64,000 nucleotides of DNA from Cystobacter fuscus DSM 2262 (GCF_000335475.2 NZ_ANAH02000008.1:248001-312000); one strand, 5' to 3'; positions 48,225 to 57,471 are shown, numbered from the stretch's first letter. Translations and numbers: made by a program. Notes: generated by a model not told the origin, from the sequence alone.

Positions 48225-49316
48225 ATGATGGTTCAGCCCCTGCGGTCCGTCGAAGCGCGCTCCAACCCGTCCGTCCTCGGGGCGCCCGAGCATCGACTCG
48301 CGGTCCTGCTGAATGCCAACGCCCGCCAGGTGGACGCCCGGCTGGTGAAGTTCCTGTCGCACGTGGTCCCGGAGCAGGATCTCTTCCTGTCGCGCTCGGA
48401 GCTGGACTGCCGGCGCATCGTCCAGACGATCCTGGAGCGCGACTATCCGGTGGTGATGACGGGAGGAGGTGACGGGACGTTCCTGGGCGTGGTGAACGAG
48501 ATGTTCCGTCAGTTGGAGCCGCGCGGCCGGTTCGCCGGCAAGCAGGCGCCCCGTCTGGGCGTGCTCAAGCTGGGCACGGGCAACGGACTGGCCTCGTACG
48601 TGAACTCCAATGGGGGCATGGAGGGCATCCTCCAGGACGTGACCCGAGCGCGTGCCGGCAAGGTGTCCGACCAGCGGAGCATGGAGCTGCTGATGGTGGA
48701 CGGCACGCGCACGCCCTTCGCGGGCCTGGGCGTGGATGGGAAGCTGCTCAACGACTACCTCTGGGTGAAGGATCACCTGGGCCGGGGCCTGCTCAAGAAG
48801 CTCCTGTCGGGGCCAGGCGGCTACTTCTCGGCGGTGGCCTTCAAGACGGTGCCGCACTACCTGACGAATCCGACGCGGGTGGAGTGTGAGGTCACCAATG
48901 GCCAGGCCGGCCCGGCGTACCGCGTGGGCCCGGATGGCAGGCCCGTGGGCGAGCCCTTCGCCCCCGGGGCGAGGCTCTTCAAGGGCGAACTCATCATGGC
49001 GGCGGCGGCGACGATGCCCTACTACGGCTACGGCTTCCGCATGTTCCCCTTCGCGGGACAGCGCCCGGGGATGATGCAGTTGCGCCTGGGCCAGTTGAAC
49101 CCGCCCCACGTGCTGGCGAACCTTCCGAAGCTCTGGGCGGGCCGCTGGTTCCCCGAGGGCCTTCATGACTTCTACGCGCGCGAGGTGCACCTGCGCTTCA
49201 GCAGGCCGATGCCGTTCCAGATCGGTGGAGACGCGGCGGGCTACCGGCGGGAAGTGACGCTCGGGATGGCGGCCGAGTCCGTGGAACTGCTGGACTTCCT
49301 GCCCTCGGTGCAGTGA
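48225..49316 (+). CDS. Diacylglycerol/lipid kinase family protein
   Basis: A 363-residue protein whose ATG follows GGAGG by eight bases; the longer open frame upstream is unsupported. The DAGK catalytic domain begins with [12 protein letters not shown] and contains the nucleotide-binding [11 protein letters not shown] near residue 85 and [12 protein letters not shown]. The C-terminal half is the beta-sandwich typical of YegS/DgkB-type kinases. It would phosphorylate a lipid such as diacylglycerol or a sphingoid base at the inner membrane. It is divergent from dnaK. Confidence 0.85.
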   Translation: MMVQPLRSVEARSNPSVLGAPEHRLAVLLNANARQVDARLVKFLSHVVPEQDLFLSRSELDCRRIVQTILERDYPVVMTGGGDGTFLGVVNEMFRQLEPRGRFAGKQAPRLGVLKLGTGNGLASYVNSNGGMEGILQDVTRARAGKVSDQRSMELLMVDGTRTPFAGLGVDGKLLNDYLWVKDHLGRGLLKKLLSGPGGYFSAVAFKTVPHYLTNPTRVECEVTNGQAGPAYRVGPDGRPVGEPFAPGARLFKGELIMAAAATMPYYGYGFRMFPFAGQRPGMMQLRLGQLNPPHVLANLPKLWAGRWFPEGLHDFYAREVHLRFSRPMPFQIGGDAAGYRREVTLGMAAESVELLDFLPSVQ

Positions 49317-49340
49317 TCCGGGGGCAGTGAACGCGGGACG

Positions 49341-49363
49341 ACGCCTTCCCGGCGGGAGGGCGT
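49341..49363. terminator. Stem-loop between converging genes
   Basis: ACGCCTTCCC pairs with GGGAGGGCGT over a three-base loop (one G-T pair). It lies between the lipid kinase stop and the methyltransferase stop and could act for both; no T-run is present. Confidence 0.5.
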
Positions 49364-49391
49364 CCGCCCGAGGGGCGTATCGCGCGGCGGG

Positions 49392-50150
49392 CTAGCCGCG
49401 GTCGCGCGAGGCGGGCGGCTTCTCTCCCGGCTCCCGGCGGCGACCCACGACGAAGGCGTAGCTGGAGGTGGCCGTCCCATTTTCACGGTGCAGGGCCATC
49501 TCCTCGCGCAGCCAGTGGATGGACTCGGCGGGCGCCTGCTCGAGGTGGGGGGCGAGTTCCCGGTAGAGCGCATCCAGCTCGGAGTCCTGGAGGGACTCGA
49601 CGGACTCGGGCTCGAAGCCCGCCTGCGACAGCTGCTGGAGCAACTCGCGAGGCAACAACAGGGGCCCCCCCAGACGGCGCTCCCAGAACTCGATCACCGC
49701 GCGCGGAGTCACCCGGCCCACGCGCACCGGATAGGTGAGGCCCAACCGTCCCTGGTGGGCCAGGAAGGGCCGGAGGGAGCGCAGGGCGTCGGGCAGGGCC
49801 ATCACGATCGGACCCTGGCACAGGATGGCGTCGAACTCGCCCTCGCGGAAGGAGAGACGGCCCAGGTCCACCCGCCGCACCTCGACACGCCCGTCCAGGG
49901 CGAGCGCGTGGACACGCTCGCGCATGCGCGACAGTTGCGCCTCATCCCAGTGCGCGGCCACCACGGAGCAACCGAACTCCTGGGCGAGCACGACGCCAGC
50001 CTGGAGGGAAGGACCGCACCCCAGATCCAGTACGCGCCCGCCCTCTTCCAGTTGAGCCACCTTGGCGAAGCGCCGGGTTGCCAGCTCGGAGCCGAAGGGA
50101 CGCCGAGCATCACCGGGGAAGTAGAGCGGAAAGGGCTCGGCCACACTCAT
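49392..50150 (-). CDS. Class I SAM-dependent methyltransferase
   Basis: A 252-residue Rossmann-fold methyltransferase. Motif I VLDLGCGPSLQAG (about residues 40-52) binds S-adenosylmethionine; the acidic residue after the second strand is in AAHWDEAQL, and a motif IV-like FDAILCQGPIVMAL follows. No signal peptide. The substrate cannot be told; the nearest family type is the small-molecule UbiE/Methyltransf_11 group. It is co-directional with the DUF493 gene upstream, 80 bases apart. Confidence 0.87.
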   Translation of the reverse strand: MSVAEPFPLYFPGDARRPFGSELATRRFAKVAQLEEGGRVLDLGCGPSLQAGVVLAQEFGCSVVAAHWDEAQLSRMRERVHALALDGRVEVRRVDLGRLSFREGEFDAILCQGPIVMALPDALRSLRPFLAHQGRLGLTYPVRVGRVTPRAVIEFWERRLGGPLLLPRELLQQLSQAGFEPESVESLQDSELDALYRELAPHLEQAPAESIHWLREEMALHRENGTATSSYAFVVGRRREPGEKPPASRDRG

Positions 50151-50230
50151 GACACGTCCCTTCTACACCGATGTCCGGGAATCTCCAATTCCCCATTCCT
50201 CCAGGGCTCCAGGCCCCGGATTGTCCGCCT

Positions 50231-50548
50231 TCAGAGGTAGTAGACGACGCGCGGCTCCTCCTTGAGCCGCACGTAGATGGAACGGCGGTGCTCCTCGGAC
50301 AGCAGGTAGACGGACACGCTGACCGACACGTAGGTCCCCTTGCTGCTGGACTGCTCCTGGATGGAGTCCGGGGAGATCTCCGTGCCCATGTACGTGCGGA
50401 AGAGGTCACGCACGTACTCGACGAAGTCAGGGGCCCGCCGCCCCATCACCTTGAAGGTGTAGATGGTCGGGTAGTCGATGAGCGGCTTCTTCTCCTGCTC
50501 GCCGCCCGTGCCCTGGGCGGGATCCTGCTGCGTACCGTCTCCCGACAT
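50231..50548 (-). CDS. DUF493 (YbeD-like) family protein
   Basis: A 105-residue protein with an alpha/beta ferredoxin-like fold expected from the DUF493/YbeD family (IDYPTIYTFKVMGRR, then STYVSVSVS-like strand KGTYVSVSVSVYL and a final RLKEEPRVVYYL). The first 20 residues are a polar extension. YbeD neighbours lipoate metabolism in enterics, but here it lies downstream of a PhoH-type gene. Function unknown. Confidence 0.8.
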   Translation of the reverse strand: MSGDGTQQDPAQGTGGEQEKKPLIDYPTIYTFKVMGRRAPDFVEYVRDLFRTYMGTEISPDSIQEQSSSKGTYVSVSVSVYLLSEEHRRSIYVRLKEEPRVVYYL

Positions 50549-50575
50549 GACTGACTCCTCCCGTGGCGCAGGGCA

Positions 50576-51895
50576 CTAGAGAAGGTTGGCGGCGAGCTCG
50601 GCCAGGGCGCTGCGCTCGCCCTTGGTCATGGTGATGTGGCCCGCGATCTTCTCGTTCTTGAACCGGTTGACCACGTGCACGAGTCCGTTGCTGGTCGCGT
50701 CCACGTAGGGGTTGTCTATCTGGAATGGGTCCCCGGTGAGAATGATTTTCGTGTTGTCACCCACGCGGGTGATGATGGTCTTCACCTCGTGGGGCGTGAG
50801 ATTCTGGGCCTCGTCGATGATGATGTACTGGTTGGGGATGCTGCGCCCACGGATGTAGGTGAGCGCCTCGATCTCCATCAGCCCCAGGTCGATGAGCTCG
50901 TGGTAGCCCCGGCCGGCCTTCTTGTCGGCGCGGCTGAGGTTCATGAGGAACTCCACGTTGTCGAAGATGGGCTGCATCCACGGGTTCATCTTCTCCTCGA
51001 GCGTCCCGGGCAGGTAGCCGATGTCCCGGCCGAGCGGGAAGACGGGCCGGCTGACGAGCTGCTTCTGGTAGACGTTCTCCTCGGTCACCTTGTGCAGGCC
51101 CGCGGCGATGGCGAGCAGCGTCTTGCCCGTGCCCGCCTTGCCCACGATGGTGACGAGCTTGATCTCGTCGTTCATGAGCAGATCCAGCGCGAAGCTCTGC
51201 TCCATGTTGCGCGGGCGGATGCCCCAGACCCCCTCCTTGATGGCGCGCGAGAGCGGCACCACCCGTCCCCGGGTGGCACTGAAGCGGCCCATGGCGGCGT
51301 GGGTCGGGTTCGTCTCGTCCTTGAGGAGGATGAACTGGTTGGGCGAGAGCGAGTCCTGGCCGGAGATCTCCACCTCGGCGCCGGACTTGTACATCTGGTC
51401 CACCATCTCCCGCGGCACCAGCCGCTCGGTGAAGCCCGTGTACAGCTCGGTGATCTCCACGCGCTCCGCGTCATAGTCCTCGGCGAGCAGGCCCAGGGCG
51501 TCCGCGCGGATGCGCAGGTTGGTGTCCTTGGTGATGAAGACGGCCGGGGACTGGGGCTCGCGCTCCATCAGATCCAACGCCACCGCGAGGATGCGGTTGT
51601 CCATCAGATCCCTGTCCGCCATGGACAGGGGCGCTTCACGCTCGGTGAAGCACACCCGCAGCACGCCGCCATGCGGCAGACGCACGCCCTCCTTCAGCGA
51701 GCCCTCTTCCCGGAAGGAATCCAGGTAGCGCGCGACCAGGCGCGCGTTGCGGCCCAGTTCGGAGAGATCTCGCTTGAACTGATCGATCTCCTCGATGACG
51801 TAGATGGGGATGATGACGTTGTGTTCTCTGAACCCGTAGATGGAGCGCGGATCGTGGAGAAGGACGTTGGTGTCGAGGATGAAGTTCTTTCGCAT
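50576..51895 (-). CDS. PIN domain plus PhoH-like ATPase fusion (YlaK type)
   Basis: A 439-residue protein. The N-terminal PIN nuclease domain (about 1-140) begins MRKNFILDTNVLLHDP and has the acidic pattern LDTNVLL, EEIDQF and RDLMDNRILAVA. The C-terminal PhoH ATPase/helicase-like domain has Walker A GKAGTGKTLLA (near residue 255) and Walker B YIIIDEAQN, plus TRVGDNTKIILTGD. The combination matches PhoH2/YlaK proteins with RNA helicase and RNase activity. The start at 51895 is the usual N-terminus; the frame is open upstream to 51982. The gene behind it (DUF493) starts 27 bases later. Confidence 0.9.
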   Translation of the reverse strand: MRKNFILDTNVLLHDPRSIYGFREHNVIIPIYVIEEIDQFKRDLSELGRNARLVARYLDSFREEGSLKEGVRLPHGGVLRVCFTEREAPLSMADRDLMDNRILAVALDLMEREPQSPAVFITKDTNLRIRADALGLLAEDYDAERVEITELYTGFTERLVPREMVDQMYKSGAEVEISGQDSLSPNQFILLKDETNPTHAAMGRFSATRGRVVPLSRAIKEGVWGIRPRNMEQSFALDLLMNDEIKLVTIVGKAGTGKTLLAIAAGLHKVTEENVYQKQLVSRPVFPLGRDIGYLPGTLEEKMNPWMQPIFDNVEFLMNLSRADKKAGRGYHELIDLGLMEIEALTYIRGRSIPNQYIIIDEAQNLTPHEVKTIITRVGDNTKIILTGDPFQIDNPYVDATSNGLVHVVNRFKNEKIAGHITMTKGERSALAELAANLL

Positions 51896-52177
51896 CGTGT
51901 GGAGCGCGACCTCGAAGTGGGTGCGACCGATGGACCGACCGTGCGACGGGACTCCGACTGACGGACTGCGCTGCGCCTGCACTGCCCTCCCGAATATAGG
52001 GCTCGCTTCCTCGGCAGGAAGCCCGACGAAGCCGTTTCGGGACCTCCTGGGGTTTTAACGCGTCCGGCGACGAGGACAGTCCCCAATCGCCCGGACCCCG
52101 GAGCAGTGGACAAAGACGCGCGGGGGACACGCGCGCGCCAGCCGGGTGTTGCATGACGCACCAGGGCGAACAAGCCG

Positions 52178-52735
52178 CTACACGTAGCGGATCTGGACGA
52201 GGGTGTACTCGATCTCCCCTCGGGGCCGGATGACCTCCACGGTGTCACCGACCTTCTTGCGCAGCAGGGCCCGGGCCAGGGGGGACTCCACGCTGATGCG
52301 CCCTCCCGCGGTGTCGATCTCGTCCGAGCCCACGATCTGATAGGTCACCCGCCCGCCGTCCTCGTCCTCAAGCGTGACCGTGGCGCCGAAGTAGACGTGC
52401 TCGGTGTCCGTCTGCTCGGACGGCACGACGATGGTCGCGGTGTCCAGGCGCTTCTGCAGGAAGCGCAGGCGCCGGTCGATCTCCCGCAGGCGCTTCTTGC
52501 CGTAGATGTACTCGGCGTTCTCCGAGCGATCTCCCTGGGCGGCCGCGGCGGACACCTCGGCGGTGACCTTGGGGCGCTCCTCGTTGAGCAGCCGCAGCAG
52601 CTCCTTGTGCATGCGCTCGGCCCCCGCCCGGGTGAGGTAGCGCCGGGGTTTGGAGGCTGGCTCCTCGTCCTCCTCCCCTTCCAGGTCGTCGGGTTCCTCG
52701 GGTGCTCCCTCGGAGTGTCGGCTGTCGCGGCGCAT
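52178..52735 (-). CDS. GreA/GreB family transcription elongation factor
   Basis: A 185-residue Gre factor. The N-terminal extension is acidic (PEEPDDLEGEEDEEPA) and probably disordered. A coiled coil (about residues 30-95, with AAAQGDRSENAEYIYGKKRL, the motif at the hairpin tip that stimulates RNA cleavage) precedes a C-terminal FKBP-like domain (VTLEDEDGGRVTYQIVGSDE, then SPLARALLRKKVGDTVEV). It rescues backtracked RNA polymerase. An alternative GTG start at 52756 adds seven residues. The acidic extension is longer than in E. coli GreA. Confidence 0.88.
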   Translation of the reverse strand: MRRDSRHSEGAPEEPDDLEGEEDEEPASKPRRYLTRAGAERMHKELLRLLNEERPKVTAEVSAAAAQGDRSENAEYIYGKKRLREIDRRLRFLQKRLDTATIVVPSEQTDTEHVYFGATVTLEDEDGGRVTYQIVGSDEIDTAGGRISVESPLARALLRKKVGDTVEVIRPRGEIEYTLVQIRYV

Positions 52736-52884
52736 GCTTCCGGTATAGCGCCTCACGAGGGGAGCGCCAGCCAGCGGCGGGAGGCGGCCAGACGGCGCCT
52801 GGGAGTGGGTGGGAAACAGGGGCCAGGATCGGGAGTAGAACTCCGGAACGAGTGCTGGTAGAGAGGGGCCGTATCGACGGGGCC

Positions 52885-52912
52885 TTGCGGAAATCGAAGG
52901 GTCCCGTAAAAA
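52885..52912 (+). promoter_or_regulatory. Probable promoter of the tRNA pair
   Basis: TTGCGG (52885-52890) and TAAAAA (52907-52912) are separated by 16 bases and lie 11 bases before the tRNA-Lys 5' end. The A-rich run stands out in this GC-rich DNA. Match to a sigma70 promoter is good at -35 and fair at -10. Confidence 0.5.
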
Positions 52913-52922
52913 AGAATAGTGC

Positions 52923-52995
<73 letters not shown>

Positions 52996-53012
52996 CAGAA
53001 GTAGAAGGAGCC

Positions 53013-53085
53013 GTCCCCGTCGTCTAGAGGCCCAGGACGCTGGCCTTTCAAGCCGGTAACACGGGTTCGAATCCCGTCGGGGACA
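53013..53085 (+). tRNA. tRNA-Glu (anticodon TTC)
   Basis: Acceptor GTCCCCG pairs with CGGGGAC; the anticodon loop CTTTCAA carries TTC; the T arm has ACGGG-TTCGAAT-CCCGT. Discriminator A, CCA not encoded. It lies 17 bases after tRNA-Lys and is probably cotranscribed with it. Confidence 0.95.
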
Positions 53086-53091
53086 CAAAAG

Positions 53092-53135
53092 CCGAGGCCG
53101 GAAGCCGCTGAGCGATCAGGGGTTTCCGGCCTCGG
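53092..53135 (+). terminator. Terminator after the tRNA pair
   Basis: CCGAGGCCGGAA and TTCCGGCCTCGG form a 12-base perfect stem, followed by TGTTTT. A classical intrinsic terminator for the tRNA transcript. The remaining 260 bases to the next gene show nothing recognisable. Confidence 0.85.
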
Positions 53136-53401
53136 TGTTTTCAGGCCCCGACGCGTCTCCAGACCAGGTGCGGTCCGCGAAGGCGGAGGCGGGCGGCCAT
53201 TACCAAAAGCCAGATCAGGCTTCAGCGCCCCAGCGACGTGGCGCTCTCTGGCGTCGTTTCCCTGCCAGTCCCTCTGTGCACCTGGCGAGCAGCCGAGAGA
53301 GGACCGGTGGAGCATGGGCGTCCGCCCCCGCTCGTCGCACCCTATGACTGGAACCTCATGGACACAGGAGGGTCAGGCCTCGAAAGGAAAGGTCAACCAG
53401 G

Positions 53402-54928
53402 GTGGGAACCACGACCGGAGAGAAGAGCCGCCGCCTGCCGACGGGCGTGGCCGGGCTGGATGGGTTGCTCCATGGGGGGCTGCTGCGCGGCGCGCTGTAC
53501 CTCGTCAACGGTGGGCCCGGTACGGGGAAGACGGTCCTCTGCTCCCAGGTCGTCTTCCATCGTGCGGCCGCGGGCGAGAACGTCCTCTACGTCTCCTCGT
53601 TCTCCGAGTCCCATGCACGCCTGCTCTCCAACCTCGAGTCCTTCTCCTTCTTCGATCGCTCCCTCGTCCAGAGCCACATCACCCTGCTGAGTAGCATCTC
53701 CGCGCTCGAGTCGGGTGGGCTCGAGTCGCTCCTCTCCATGCTCAGCCAGGCAGTGCGCACCCACCGCGCGTCCCTACTCGTCATCGACTCCCTGGGCCCC
53801 ATCTCCGAGCTGGCCTCCTCGCCCTTCGCCTACCGCAAGTTCCTACGGGAGCTCGCTACCCTGCTCTCACTCGTGGGTTGCACGACGCTGCTCATCACCT
53901 CCAAGCCCCAGGGTCCGGAGAACCTCGAGCTGTCCGTCGCCGACGGCATCATCGAGCTCGACCTGCGGATGCGGAACATGAGGCAGACGCGCGAGCTGGC
54001 GGTCCGCAAATTCCGGGGCAGCCCGCACCTCGGTGGCCAGCACATCTTCGAGATCGGCGACTCGGGCCTCACCGTCTACCCACGCCGCGAGACGCTCGTA
54101 CTCCCCCGGGAGCCGGACGTCACCGCGGCTCACCAGAAGAGCCGCTTCGGCATTCCCGGGCTCGACGACATGCTGCGGGGCGGCGTGCCCCCGGCCTCGG
54201 TGACGGCGCTGCTCGGCGCACCCGGCAGTGGAAAGACCTTGCTCGGGCTCCACCTGCTGGCCGAGGGGCTGAGGACGGGTCAGCGCTGTCTCTACTTCGG
54301 CTTCTACGAGACGCCCTCCCGGCTCCTCTGCAAGGCCGAGGGCGTGGGCCTGCGGCTGCGCGAGCATGTGGAGACCGGCCGGCTGGAGGTGCAGTGGCGT
54401 CAGCCCACCGAGCAGTTCCTCGACTCCATCGCCGCGCAGTTGGTGGAGGGGGTGCAGCGCCAGAAGGCGCAGCGGCTGGTCATCGACGGGATGGACGGAC
54501 TGCTGGAGGCGGCGGCGTACCCGGAGCGCTTCACCACCTTCTTCACCGCGCTGAGCAACGAGCTGCGCGCGCTCCAGGTGACCACCACCATCTCCATGGA
54601 GACGTCCTTCGGCGGCCCCCATCTCGACCTCGCCCCCGTGGGCCTGTCGGCTGGCGTGGATAACATCGTCTTCATGCGCTATGTGGAGCTCCGCTCGCAG
54701 CTCCACCGGCTCATCTCCATCCTCAAGGTCCGTGAGAGCGACTATGACCCGTCCCTCCGCGAGTTCTACATCACCTCGCGGGGGCTCGAGGTGGCGGACT
54801 CGAGCGAGAGCGTGGAGGCGGTGTTCGGCCAGCTGGCGGGGCCGTACGGAAGTGGGCCCGTGGGCAGACCTGGCCCGAAACCCTCGCTTCCTGGCTCCGC
54901 ACCGAAAAACTCCGGAGAGGACGCATGA
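53402..54928 (+). CDS. Tandem KaiC-like ATPase
   Basis: A 508-residue protein from GTG at 53402, with two KaiC/RadA-type ATPase domains. The first has Walker A GGPGTGKT (around residue 38) and catalytic-region SFSESHARLL; the second has GAPGSGKT (near residue 272) and FYETPSRLL, with IDGMDGLLE as Walker B. In KaiC two Glu follow the first strand; here a single Glu is visible in each domain. The C-terminal tail (about 40 residues) is Gly/Pro/Ser-rich. Its stop overlaps the next gene's ATG. It probably acts as an ATPase or autokinase in signalling, not in a clock, since kaiA and kaiB are absent here. Confidence 0.85.
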   Translation: MGTTTGEKSRRLPTGVAGLDGLLHGGLLRGALYLVNGGPGTGKTVLCSQVVFHRAAAGENVLYVSSFSESHARLLSNLESFSFFDRSLVQSHITLLSSISALESGGLESLLSMLSQAVRTHRASLLVIDSLGPISELASSPFAYRKFLRELATLLSLVGCTTLLITSKPQGPENLELSVADGIIELDLRMRNMRQTRELAVRKFRGSPHLGGQHIFEIGDSGLTVYPRRETLVLPREPDVTAAHQKSRFGIPGLDDMLRGGVPPASVTALLGAPGSGKTLLGLHLLAEGLRTGQRCLYFGFYETPSRLLCKAEGVGLRLREHVETGRLEVQWRQPTEQFLDSIAAQLVEGVQRQKAQRLVIDGMDGLLEAAAYPERFTTFFTALSNELRALQVTTTISMETSFGGPHLDLAPVGLSAGVDNIVFMRYVELRSQLHRLISILKVRESDYDPSLREFYITSRGLEVADSSESVEAVFGQLAGPYGSGPVGRPGPKPSLPGSAPKNSGEDA

Positions 54929-55293
54929 GTCAGGTCATCATCGTCGATGACGAGCCAGACATCGCGAACGTCCTGGGGGAGCTCCTTGGCGAGGAGGGGT
55001 TGGACGTGCGTGTCGTGCACGACGGCCGCCAGGCCCTGGAGGCCATGGTGGAGAGGCTTCCGGACCTGCTCATCACCGACTTGATGATGCCCCGGATGGA
55101 CGGGCACACGTTGATTCGTGAGATGCGGGGCAATGCGGCGCTCCGGCACATCCCCATCGTGGTGATGAGCGCCGGGCTGCTGGACAAGAGTCTTCTCGCC
55201 CCCGACATCCGCTTCGTGCCCAAGCCTTTCGAACTTTCCGAGATGTTCGATCGGGTGTTCGAGATGCTCGCGAAACGGGGCGGCTCTCGGTGA
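54925..55293 (+). CDS. CheY-like single-domain response regulator
   Basis: A 122-residue receiver: acidic pocket in IVDDEPD (residues 7-10), phospho-acceptor Asp 52 in LLITDLMMP, a Ser in VVMSAG and the conserved Lys in FVPKPF. No output domain. The ATG overlaps the KaiC-like stop (ATGA), so the two are co-produced and presumably interact. KaiC-receiver pairs occur in several bacterial groups, but their role is mostly unknown. Confidence 0.9.
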   Translation: MSQVIIVDDEPDIANVLGELLGEEGLDVRVVHDGRQALEAMVERLPDLLITDLMMPRMDGHTLIREMRGNAALRHIPIVVMSAGLLDKSLLAPDIRFVPKPFELSEMFDRVFEMLAKRGGSR

Positions 55294-55330
55294 GCCGCCC
55301 GCGCGGGCTGGCGCTAAGTGACCGTGAAAA

Positions 55331-55359
55331 TTGTATATCCAGTACTCCAGGAATAAGGT
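55331..55359 (+). promoter_or_regulatory. Weak promoter candidate before the carboxypeptidase gene
   Basis: TTGTAT (55331-55336) and TAAGGT (55354-55359) are 17 bases apart in a short AT-rich stretch, 30 bases before the start codon. The -10 match is poor. Confidence 0.3.
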
Positions 55360-55389
55360 GCGCTCCTCCCCTGCCGTGGAGGAACCCCC

Positions 55390-57048
55390 ATGCCGTCACC
55401 CGTCACTGGAGTTCTCGCAGCCGCCGCAGCGCTCGCCCTCTCACCTCTCGTTGCCCGGGCAGCAGCCCCCGAGGAGGGGCCGTCCCGTCCGTCCGTCCTC
55501 CTGGCCCGGGTGTCGTTCAAGTCCCGGGTGGACCTGGATCGACTCGCCGAGACGCTGGACCTCAGCGCGGCGGTGGATCATGAAAAGAAGACCGTGGAGG
55601 CGGTCCTCTCGCCCGAGGAGTACGACGCGCTGGTGAAAGAGGGCCGCCGCGTGGAGATCCTCGAGGAACAGACGCGGATCCTGAACGAGCCACGCGCGGG
55701 GTGGATGTCCCTGGCCGGCGGGATTCCCGGCTACTCGTGCTACCGCACGGTGGACGAGAGCTACGCCGCCATGGCGCAGCTGCCCATCACCTACCCGAAC
55801 CTCGCCGCGTGGAATGACATCGGCGACACCTGGGACAAGGTGACGGCGGGAGGCAAGCCGGGAGATGACCTGCGGGTGTTGGTGCTGACGAACAAGGCGC
55901 GCTCGGGCGCCAAGGCGCGGTTCTTCCTGATGGGCGGCATCCACGCCCGCGAGTACACGACGGCGGAGCTGGCCACGCGCTTCGCCGAGCAGCTCGCGAG
56001 CCGCTACGGCACGGACCCGGATGTCACCTGGCTGCTCGACTACTCCGAGCTGCACGTCGTGGTGCAGTCCAACCCGGACGGTCGCCGCATCGCGGAGACG
56101 GGATTGTCCAAGCGCAAGAACACCAACACCAGCGAGGGCTCCTGCTCCACGACGACGTACGGAGTGGATCTCAACCGCAACAGCAGCTTCGACTGGGGTG
56201 GCGCGGGCGCGAGCAGTAGCGTGTGCAATGACACCTACCGGGGGCGCTCGGCGGCCTCCGAGCCGGAGACGAAGACGCTGGAGAACTACATCCTCTCCCT
56301 CTTCCCGGATCAGCGCGGGCCCGCCGCCACGGATCCCGCCCCCGCGGACGCCACGGGCCTGATGCTCAGCCTCCACAGCTACGGCGGTTACGTGCTCTAC
56401 CCCTGGTCGGCCACCACGGCGGCGGCGCCGAACGCGACCCAGCTGCGCACCCTCGGGCGCAAGTTCAACTACTTCAATGGCTATCAGGCGTGCCAGGTGA
56501 GCACGTGCCTGTATTCGGCCTCGGGCTCCACGGACGCCTTCGCCTACGGGCGGCTCGGCGTCGCGGCGTTCACCTTCGAAATGGGAGGAGCCTTCTTCGA
56601 GAGCTGCACCACCTTCGAGAACACCATCGTCCCCAAGAACATGCCGGCCCTCTACTACGCCTTCAAGGCGGCGCGGCGGCCGTATCAGGTGGCGGCGGGC
56701 CCGGACTCCATCAACCTCGCCCTGTCGGCGAGCACCGTGGCGCAGGGAACCCCGGTGACGCTCACGGCTCGGGCGGACGACACCCGCTACGGCACGAACG
56801 GGGGCACGGAAGGCGCGCAGGCCATCGCCGCCGCGCGCTACTCCATCGATGCGCCGTCCTGGGTGTCGGGGACGCCCACGTTCGCACTGAGCGCGGTGGA
56901 CGGAAGCTTCAACAGCACGGCCGAGTCGGTGCAGGCCACGGTCTTCACCTCTGGCCTGGCACCGGGCCGGCACACGCTCTTCGTGGAGAGCCAGGACGCC
57001 AGCGGAAACTGGGGCGTCCCCACCGCCACCTTCTTGAACGTGCAGTAG
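55390..57048 (+). CDS. Secreted M14 zinc carboxypeptidase
   Basis: A 552-residue secreted protease with GGAGGAA before the ATG. The signal peptide runs to about residue 26 (LAAAAALALSPLVARAAA). After a propeptide (RVSFKSRVDLDRLAET...), the M14 domain shows zinc ligands HARE (His 185, Glu 188) and a later His in LSLHSYGGY, the YGVDLNRN substrate-site segment and the catalytic Glu in FTFEMGG. A C-terminal beta-sandwich domain (about residues 435-550) follows the catalytic part and may bind substrate or cells. It fits a predatory bacterium's digestive set. Confidence 0.92.
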   Translation: MPSPVTGVLAAAAALALSPLVARAAAPEEGPSRPSVLLARVSFKSRVDLDRLAETLDLSAAVDHEKKTVEAVLSPEEYDALVKEGRRVEILEEQTRILNEPRAGWMSLAGGIPGYSCYRTVDESYAAMAQLPITYPNLAAWNDIGDTWDKVTAGGKPGDDLRVLVLTNKARSGAKARFFLMGGIHAREYTTAELATRFAEQLASRYGTDPDVTWLLDYSELHVVVQSNPDGRRIAETGLSKRKNTNTSEGSCSTTTYGVDLNRNSSFDWGGAGASSSVCNDTYRGRSAASEPETKTLENYILSLFPDQRGPAATDPAPADATGLMLSLHSYGGYVLYPWSATTAAAPNATQLRTLGRKFNYFNGYQACQVSTCLYSASGSTDAFAYGRLGVAAFTFEMGGAFFESCTTFENTIVPKNMPALYYAFKAARRPYQVAAGPDSINLALSASTVAQGTPVTLTARADDTRYGTNGGTEGAQAIAAARYSIDAPSWVSGTPTFALSAVDGSFNSTAESVQATVFTSGLAPGRHTLFVESQDASGNWGVPTATFLNVQ

Positions 57049-57053
57049 TTCGT

Positions 57054-57072
57054 CCCCGCCTCGGAGGCGGGG
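57054..57072 (+). terminator. Stem-loop after the carboxypeptidase gene
   Basis: CCCCGCC and GGCGGGG pair over a five-base loop, six bases after the stop codon. No T-run follows. A second, longer-range inverted repeat lies at 57071-57136. Confidence 0.5.
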
Positions 57073-57261
57073 AGCTTCGTGAGGGGCTCCCCGCTGGTGG
57101 TCCCCATCCACCAGGCACCGGGCCGCACGAAGCTCCGCACGCCTGGCTCGTGGTGCTCGGAATGACCACCCTACTGGGTGCCGGCGGGTACGCCAGCACC
57201 CGAGGGACTCGGCGCGGAGCATGGCGGCGAGGGCCGCCGCGTCGGCGCCGCATCCTCCTGC

Positions 57262-57471
57262 CTACTGCGGGCAGGCGTCGAGCACGCAGCCGCGCCACTG
57301 CCGATTACAAAGGGTCTGACTCTGGCCGGAGGCGAGACATTCCAGACGCACGTCCTCGCAATAAACACCGCCTGAGCAGACGATCAAATCGTCCATCGCC
57401 GCGGTGGCCGCGGTGGCCGCGAATGAGAAGCCGAACGCGGCCAGGCACACGGTGAGCAACTTGATCTTCAC
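57262..57471 (-). CDS. Small secreted cysteine-rich protein
   Basis: A 69-residue protein from GTG (57471), with AGGAG seven bases upstream. The signal peptide is KIKLLTVCLAAFGFSFAATA with likely cleavage near residue 25. The mature 45 residues contain six cysteines (IVCSGG, VYCED, LECLAS, TLCNR, GCVLD, ACPQ), so up to three disulfides. No family is recognised. It lies 117 bases downstream of the GH30 gene on the same strand and could be a small extracellular peptide or inhibitor. Related small Cys-rich secreted proteins are common in myxobacteria. Confidence 0.7.
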   Translation of the reverse strand: MKIKLLTVCLAAFGFSFAATAATAAMDDLIVCSGGVYCEDVRLECLASGQSQTLCNRQWRGCVLDACPQ

